From assembly GCA_015501595.1 (NCBI GenBank), contig JADNRX010001062.1:1-15262 (forward strand): a DNA stretch of 15,262 nt, written 5' to 3'. Position numbers and translations under genes: made by a program. The notes under the pieces were generated by a model. The model was not told where the DNA came from and did no database searches. It saw only the letters and a program-made list of their open reading frames with translations. This document shows positions 10,305-15,262 of this stretch, piece after piece. Source of the stretch: Hymenopellis radicata (lineage: Eukaryota > Basidiomycota > Agaricomycetes > Agaricales > Physalacriaceae). Each line of letters opens with the position of its first letter. The stretch's first letter is position 1.

Positions 10305-11671
10305 ATGTCCAGCGTGTGCGACGAATCGCCCAGCGCCGAAGGCTACGCGCTCGCAGTGTCCACCCCCTCCACCACCCCGATCCATCTCTCCGTCAACAAT
10401 GCACCCGCGTTGAACGCGTCGTCTCCGATTCAGCGACTGCCGAGGGAACTCTTCAACCAGATCTTTCTTTACTACAACGCCTCGAATAAATGTGGAGCCC
10501 TGTGTCTCGAGCACGGTTGTTGGCCATTACTCAGTGTTTGTCGGTACTGGTACGAAGTGACCACAACCTCCCCTGGACTCTGGTGCGACATCCGAGTATG
10601 GGTTAATTGTTTGGCGAAGTGGCGAGACCCCGTCGCTGGCCTATCCCTCGTATTATCTCGTGCGGGAAAGATGGACCTGCACATCGACTTCGATGGCAGC
10701 CCCGTGAAGGACCAGGAAGGGAATATTGTCGACAATGTTTCTGAACTGGCTTTGGCTCTATTGGAAGTGTTGATGAAACACAGTGCGCAATGGCGCACTG
10801 TTCATCTCTTCGCCATCGATACTACCTGCATGCGCGCCCTTGATGTTGTTTGTACCAACCTTCCGCGGCTGCTCGAGGTGATTATTCAACAGCCTGAAGC
10901 CGGAGAGACTCTCACGCTGGCCTACATCTCCGCCCCGCTGCTCAAGAACCTATTCGTTATCTTCTCTGTCAACTCGGAGAATGTGATGCCCTGCACTCCG
11001 TTGCAGTCCCAGCTTACCGAATTCAAAGTTCGGGTGCCTACTACGATTCCTCCCTGGTCGACATGCTGCGTGATTGTCTCGACCTCAAGAAGTTTGAACT
11101 GCAATTTTCCATGCCCTCGCCTCGAGTGGATAAGCGCGTCACCTCATACATCACCGCCCTTGTCTTCTCCGGGTTCTTTTGTGATTTGACCCTCGTCGAC
11201 CTTCCGCACCTCCGTGAGCTTAGCATTGGCAGTATGACGAGTACATCGCTCGACATCATCCTTCCCTCACTCCTCGACCTAGTCAAGCACTCTCGATGCC
11301 CACTTGAGACTTTGGAACTCGTCAACGCTGACTTGGCGGGCTTGCTGCCCTTCCTCGAGTTGGTGCCACATCTGGTCAACTTGACCATCTTGTTCTATAT
11401 GTCCTTACCACCGAGTCCGACACTCGTCGCCGGCATCGATCGGGCTTTGTCGTCGTTGATGACGGATCTGGGAGAAGTCGATTTGGTACCAAATCTCCGA
11501 AAACTTCAGCTCGTTTTCGAAATGCAGAAAGAGGATTTGTCGTCGGAGCTTACATTCTTCAAGCACGAAGATGTAACCAAGATGCTTCAGCGCCGGAGTC
11601 ACCTGAAAGCGTGTGGCCGCTTTCTTTTCGAAGGAGATTGCATCAGGCAGGAAGGCTGGGTCGACATCTAG
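10305..11671 (+). CDS. F-box protein with a single-base frameshift
   Basis: The reading frame runs from ATG 10305 (context ACCATG) without introns. The N-terminal 40 residues are low in complexity (serine, threonine, proline). An F-box follows at about residues 41-96: PIQRLPRELFNQIF, then WPLLSVCRYWYEVTTTSPGL, then WCDI. The remainder is a divergent leucine-rich region. F-box proteins bring substrates to SCF ubiquitin ligases through Skp1; the substrate here is unknown. Near 11029-11031, at about codon 242, the frame breaks: frame one reads LTEFKV and the continuation reads SGAYYDSSLVDMLRDCLDL in another frame. Adding one base restores a 455-residue protein ending at TAG 11669-11671. As written, the protein stops at 11189 after 294 residues. 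One T lost from a TTT run would explain it. ATGs at 10281 and 10287 are in frame but in poor context. The break is either an assembly indel or an inactivating mutation. Confidence 0.82.
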
Positions 11672-12093
11672 ATATTCGGACATTTCGTTTTATAGTCGTC
11701 TGTTTGGCACATATGAACACTGTATCTAGATACATAAGTATCTTTATTTAACTTCCTGTTACGACTATTGGCATTGCGAGTATGATTGCAATGAACCCAC
11801 TAAGTTTACGTCGCTTTGTTGAGGCCACAAGACGGTCTGCGACTACTAGGTTAAGGCACTGTACGTATACATATGTGGGACGTACTGCCCGGCGTTTGCC
11901 TACAAATCTCCTTCCTACCTGCCGTCATGTCCTGAAATCTGCCCAAATGTGAACTATTAGCGTAAAACAGAACGGCTCCCTCGAACGCGTTCAAGTCGCG
12001 TTCCTCGGTGTTACGGGATCACGTGGATGTACAACGTCACGGTTGAACAGGGGCCATTTCTAGCCGTCTTGAGTCTTGACACTCATTATCCTC
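11672..12093. other. intergenic region between the F-box and DUF4246 genes
   Basis: It should hold the 3' end of the F-box transcript and the promoter of the DUF4246 gene. A 12-base palindrome GTATCTAGATAC lies near 11723. I see no AATAAA, no TATA box and no additional gene. Confidence 0.45.
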
Positions 12094-14301
12094 ATGGACG
12101 ACTCAAATTTACTGCGACGGTTTATCAGAGACAGTGACGGAAAATTCACCTTGAATCCAGCATTCAAAGAGGTGACTACGAAAGAGGGTGAACCGGCACA
12201 GTATCCGCATCCCGTACACCCAAACGACGTCGTGGACCCATGTGTTCTCGTTCATCAGCGCGCTATGGAGATTTTCAAAAACTCGTACCCGAATCCTTCT
12301 ATCGGAGACGAAAACCGCAGCTCTCGTAATTGGGATCAATGGGGCGACGTGCCTCTGGAGCTCCGCATGTGTGAATTATCGGCGTCCATCCGCGACAAGA
12401 AGGCCTGGCAGGAGAAGATGAAGAATCCTGAAATAATGGCCAAGTGGCGGCACGAGGCTTTGAATCAGCCGTTTCCTGAAAGGAGGAGTGCTTATGTGCC
12501 TGAATGGAGACTGGATGCTGGAATGGTGAGTGCAGTGCAAATCGTCCTACTTTACCACTGCACTTTACTTACTCATGCGTAGGTTGACTACGTTCTCGAA
12601 GAGCTAGATGGCTATGCTAAATTAATAGACGCGGATACAGGTATTGAGGTGGCCTGCTATGAGCACATATGGCAATCAGATGCTCTGGTTCCTGCAAGTC
12701 TGTGCCAACGACTTTTGGACGCTGTTTTCGCGCTGGAGGACGTTCCCGAACTAGAGAAGGACTGGCACCCTGGCTCGAATGGCCAGGTTCTCGATCTCGT
12801 GCATCCTTCGCTCTACCCTGTCGTTTACGGCGCACTCAAGAGCGCAACACCACCGAGGCTATTCGGGCGGAGATACCTTCCCACAGACCTTCTAGGTTTT
12901 CATATAAGACACAATTTTACTCCCACAAGTACGCCTGGCTCCCCTCCGACTTTCACATCTCGGGTGCATGTTTGGCGCGGGGACCTACATTAACAATGTT
13001 CACCCAGAGCACCATGCTGAACTGTATCAGGTCATTGACGAGCTCGTAACTCTCGCGGTGCCGATGTTCGAGCGCGTACTTGCTGATCTCAAGCGACCTC
13101 TTTCAAAGCAGCGTATGGTTACCGAGCCCAAGGGGCAATTCGACCACACAGACAAGGGCGTGACGCGGTTCCAGGTACATGGGCTACCGTGTATATGGCA
13201 GAGCCATGGGGAGTCCTCGGGACAACCAGATGATCTGGCGATGCATCCCAGCTGGACGGATGAAGAAACTGCGGAATGGTGTAGGAATCTTCCGAAAAAG
13301 CTTCCAGAGGCGCTGCCAACGTATGATGGGGCATTAGATGTGGTGAAGAAGATGGTGTCGTTGAAAGGAGGGGATATTCAGATTATTGTGAAGCTTGCGA
13401 ATATTGTATTGACACCAGAGAATTCGTCGTATCCCGGTGGGAATTGGCATGCCGAAGGTAGAGTGTCTCGCCTGTTATTTTCCCTTTGTTAATGCTCCTT
13501 AGGGATGCTGAACGAAAAAATCGTCTCGACATTCATATATGCAAGTCTCTTGTTTCCTCACATCGATTGGCTTATCAGTCTAATTACCCCATGTCAAGTA
13601 TTACGATGAGTCCAACATCACCGAATCTCGCTTGGAGTTCCGCACTTCAACTGTCGAGCCAATGTACGATGGACGGTACGATAATGTATGCACTATCATG
13701 AACTACGGTATCAGGCGGTGTGTCGGCCAAGTACATATTTTCCTGTGCTTGTACTCATTTCTTAATGCACAGCGGTTCTCCTCTGGTGCAAGACCTTGGC
13801 AGCGTTCGCACATGCCAGGACCGCTGTATCGCCTTCCCGAATATATACCAACACAAGGTGAGTATCGTTCTGACATACCAGGAAGAGTAGGTGACTAAAC
13901 ACCCCCACCGAAGGTTCTGCCCTTCCAGCTTTCAGACCCCACCAAGCCCGGGCACCGTCAAATCCTCGCGTTCTTCCTCATCAATCCCGACCGGCGTATC
14001 CCATCGACGTCGACTGTAGCCCCACAGCAGTACGAATGGATTGCAGACGCTGTGCGCAGTAGTGGGATTTCGGAACGCTTGCCTGGCGAGCTCATCGACG
14101 ACATTCTGCAATACGTTCAGATATTCGCGTTTACCTCTGAAGGCGCCCAGGGCTTTAGGAAGGAGTTAATGGAGGAGCGGTCTACGCTGGTTCAAAAGCA
14201 TAACACTGAAAGGTTCCACGTTGGTTTCAATATGTGGTGTGTTTGTCTTTTGAAGCTGAGGGACTGAGGCGGTGCTGACTTCTCTGTCTAGCGAACATTG
14301 A
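12094..14301 (+). CDS. DUF4246 family protein, possible 2OG-Fe(II) oxygenase, two frameshifts
   Basis: Model join(12094..12525,12583..13457,13503..13540,13599..13717,13773..13857,13914..14236,14292..14301), 627 residues after allowing for two lost bases. Introns are 57, 45, 58, 55, 56 and 55 bases. DUF4246 landmarks: DWHPGSNGQVLDLVHPSLYP, then VYG; YAWLPSDF; TYINNVHPEHHAELY; GGNWHAEG; MLNE; YYDESNITESRLEFR; LVQDLGS; RCIAFPN; DPTKPGHRQILAFFL; and the C-terminal CEH. ATG 12094 is the first in frame after stops at 12061 and 12070. Two bases are missing: one near 12829-12831, where one extra C gives the expected VYGRT, and one near 12961-12964, in a G run between SDFHIS and the TYINN segment. Without them translation ends at 12993. 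H434, E436, H516 and R532 match the metal and co-substrate pattern of 2-oxoglutarate oxygenases; this function is my inference. The third intron is GC-AG. The family's biological role is unknown to me. Confidence 0.88.
13541..13598 (+). other. GC-AG intron of the DUF4246 gene
   Basis: The donor is GCAAGT, the usual form for GC-AG introns, and the acceptor is TCAAG. A CTAAT branch candidate lies about 20 bases before the acceptor. Removing exactly this segment joins STFIY to YYDESNITESRLEFR in phase 0. A GT donor three bases downstream (13544) would break the frame with the same acceptor. Confidence 0.75.
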
Positions 14302-14849
14302 CTGTTGCTCTTAGAGGCATTGTATTGTAGTTATAAGATGATACGCAATGAACGCCCGAATGGTCGTAGCTAAACAAGTCAAGAAATAAAGGCGCGCAGA
14401 GAGTGCGGGTTGTCCGCGTCTTTGCAGGTGGGCTAACATGTTGTCCTTCAACCGAAGTTTCTGGTTCTCGGCAAAGCACGATTTAGAGGGCTGAGGCTAC
14501 AAACTGCATGCAAAATATCTTTCTCGCAACTAGATATCTCGAACCGCAGAGATGAAGTATGGCGAAGGAAAGTTTTGCCCAAATAGTAGGCTGAGTTACG
14601 GCTAGCTGTCAACTTTGCCCTCAGTCAACGTGTATGACCCAAAGAGTGTCGCAGTTGTAGGAGAGCAGCTTTAGTCGCGGGGATAAGACGACAGCGGTTG
14701 CAAGATGTGAATTCACGCAAGCCTTGACAGTGGTCGCTAGAAGGGAGCTGATGTCGGCGCAGATACCGCTTCAGACACGAAGGTAAGTGGAAATGAGGTG
14801 CTGGATTTACTCGAACAGTCTTGGAGGAAGCTCCTGACTCCCGAGCGAG
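14302..14849. other. 3' flank of the DUF4246 gene, otherwise featureless
   Basis: Apart from the polyadenylation signal near its start I see no gene, RNA or repeat. Open frames on both strands are short and unrecognised. Confidence 0.45.
14385..14390 (+). terminator. polyadenylation signal AATAAA
   Basis: A canonical AATAAA lies 84 bases after the DUF4246 stop codon, a normal distance for a fungal 3' untranslated region. This also supports the placement of the last exon. Confidence 0.5.
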
Positions 14850-15226
14850 AGAGATATTATTATTCTCGGGCTCTGTGGAATTTCTCTGATCATCACGTGC
14901 CCGTCATTTTCCCGTTTTCTCTTCCATCCCCGCATCCGCCTTTGCTTCCGCTCCTTTCATTTGGCGGCAGCCGGCAGGCAGGTGCCCTGTCGTCAGCGCC
15001 AGCGACGAAGAGCTCTCCGCTGCTTTCGACGCATTGATGGCACCTATAGCGCGTCCTGCTACTTGGCAATCTCGGATAAGGCGGGCAGCAACCGCCTTGC
15101 AGACACGCTGAGCTCCCGTATCGAGACGACGGCGCGGCGAATAGCACCAAACCTGCTGCTCTGGCTCGCGCTCGATGCTGTGGAATGCGAACGACCTCGA
15201 GAAGACTCGGCGGATTGTGTACGTGG
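14850..15226 (+). repeat. dispersed repeat, copy B (pair with 8850-9216)
   Basis: Same orientation as copy A and about 6.0 kb away. Shared blocks in order are ATCACGTG with GTCATTTT, GCATCCGC, TCATTTGGC, the long core 15004-15077, GTATCGAGACGACG, GGAATGC.AACGACC and TACGTGG. The core frame 15004 onward stays open for 35 codons to TGA and reads DEELSAAFDALMAPIARP at its start. Two differences between the copies just before the identical block (GAT/GAC and GAG/GAA) would be silent in this frame. That is suggestive but too few to prove coding. The upstream part is pyrimidine-rich, as in fungal promoters. Confidence 0.75.
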
Positions 15227-15262
15227 CCAAAACAAAATGCGATTATAGAGCACCCAGCTTGT

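Noticed and set aside
12820..12993. An unrecognised intron instead of two lost bases in the DUF4246 gene
   Set aside because: The only donor candidates (for example GTTTTC near 12896) give introns of about 34 bases or wrong frames, and would remove the conserved WLPSDF or YINN segments.
8850..15226. The paired repeats as long terminal repeats of a retrotransposon
   Set aside because: The DNA between them encodes an F-box and a DUF4246 protein, with no gag, protease, reverse transcriptase or integrase. No primer-binding site or clear TG...CA ends were seen.

Overview
The window looks like a piece of nuclear genome from a mushroom-forming basidiomycete (Agaricomycetes). The signs are dense GT-AG introns of 45-61 bases with CTRAY branch points, a seven-helix membrane protein, an F-box protein and a DUF4246 protein of the kinds common in that group, and long stretches with no recognisable gene. 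This taxonomic reading rests on protein style and intron architecture; no search was run.

Layout. Bases 1-3100 hold no gene I can support, only diverged repeats. From 3.3 to 3.8 kb there is a weak candidate for a small spliced gene. At 3928-4029 lies a relic of the N-terminal Lsm domain of Scd6/LSM14, an mRNA decapping and P-body factor, ended by an in-frame TAA. At 5254-6556 is an intact five-exon gene for a seven-transmembrane protein, with a TATA box upstream. From 6.6 to 10.2 kb there is repeat-rich or featureless DNA. At 10305-11671 is a single-exon F-box protein gene with one frameshift. At 12094-14301 is a seven-exon DUF4246 gene with two frameshifts, a GC-AG intron and a 10-base last exon. 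The rest is non-coding apart from a repeat.

The F-box and DUF4246 genes lie in tandem on the + strand. They are bracketed by two directly repeated, diverged copies of a roughly 370-base element (about 8850-9216 and 14850-15226). Another diverged repeat pair joins the left end (46-150) to 7086-7187. The genes show no shared pathway. I found no CRISPR array, tRNA, rRNA or complete transposon.

The most useful observations are: (a) three single-base losses in two neighbouring, otherwise conserved genes, each explicable as shortening of a run of identical bases, which suggests either assembly indels or recent decay; (b) a GC-AG intron supported by protein conservation; (c) a histidine/acid/histidine/arginine pattern in the DUF4246 protein that fits a 2-oxoglutarate/Fe(II) oxygenase; (d) the Scd6/LSM14 relic. 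I did not find convincing evidence of a new multi-gene system.
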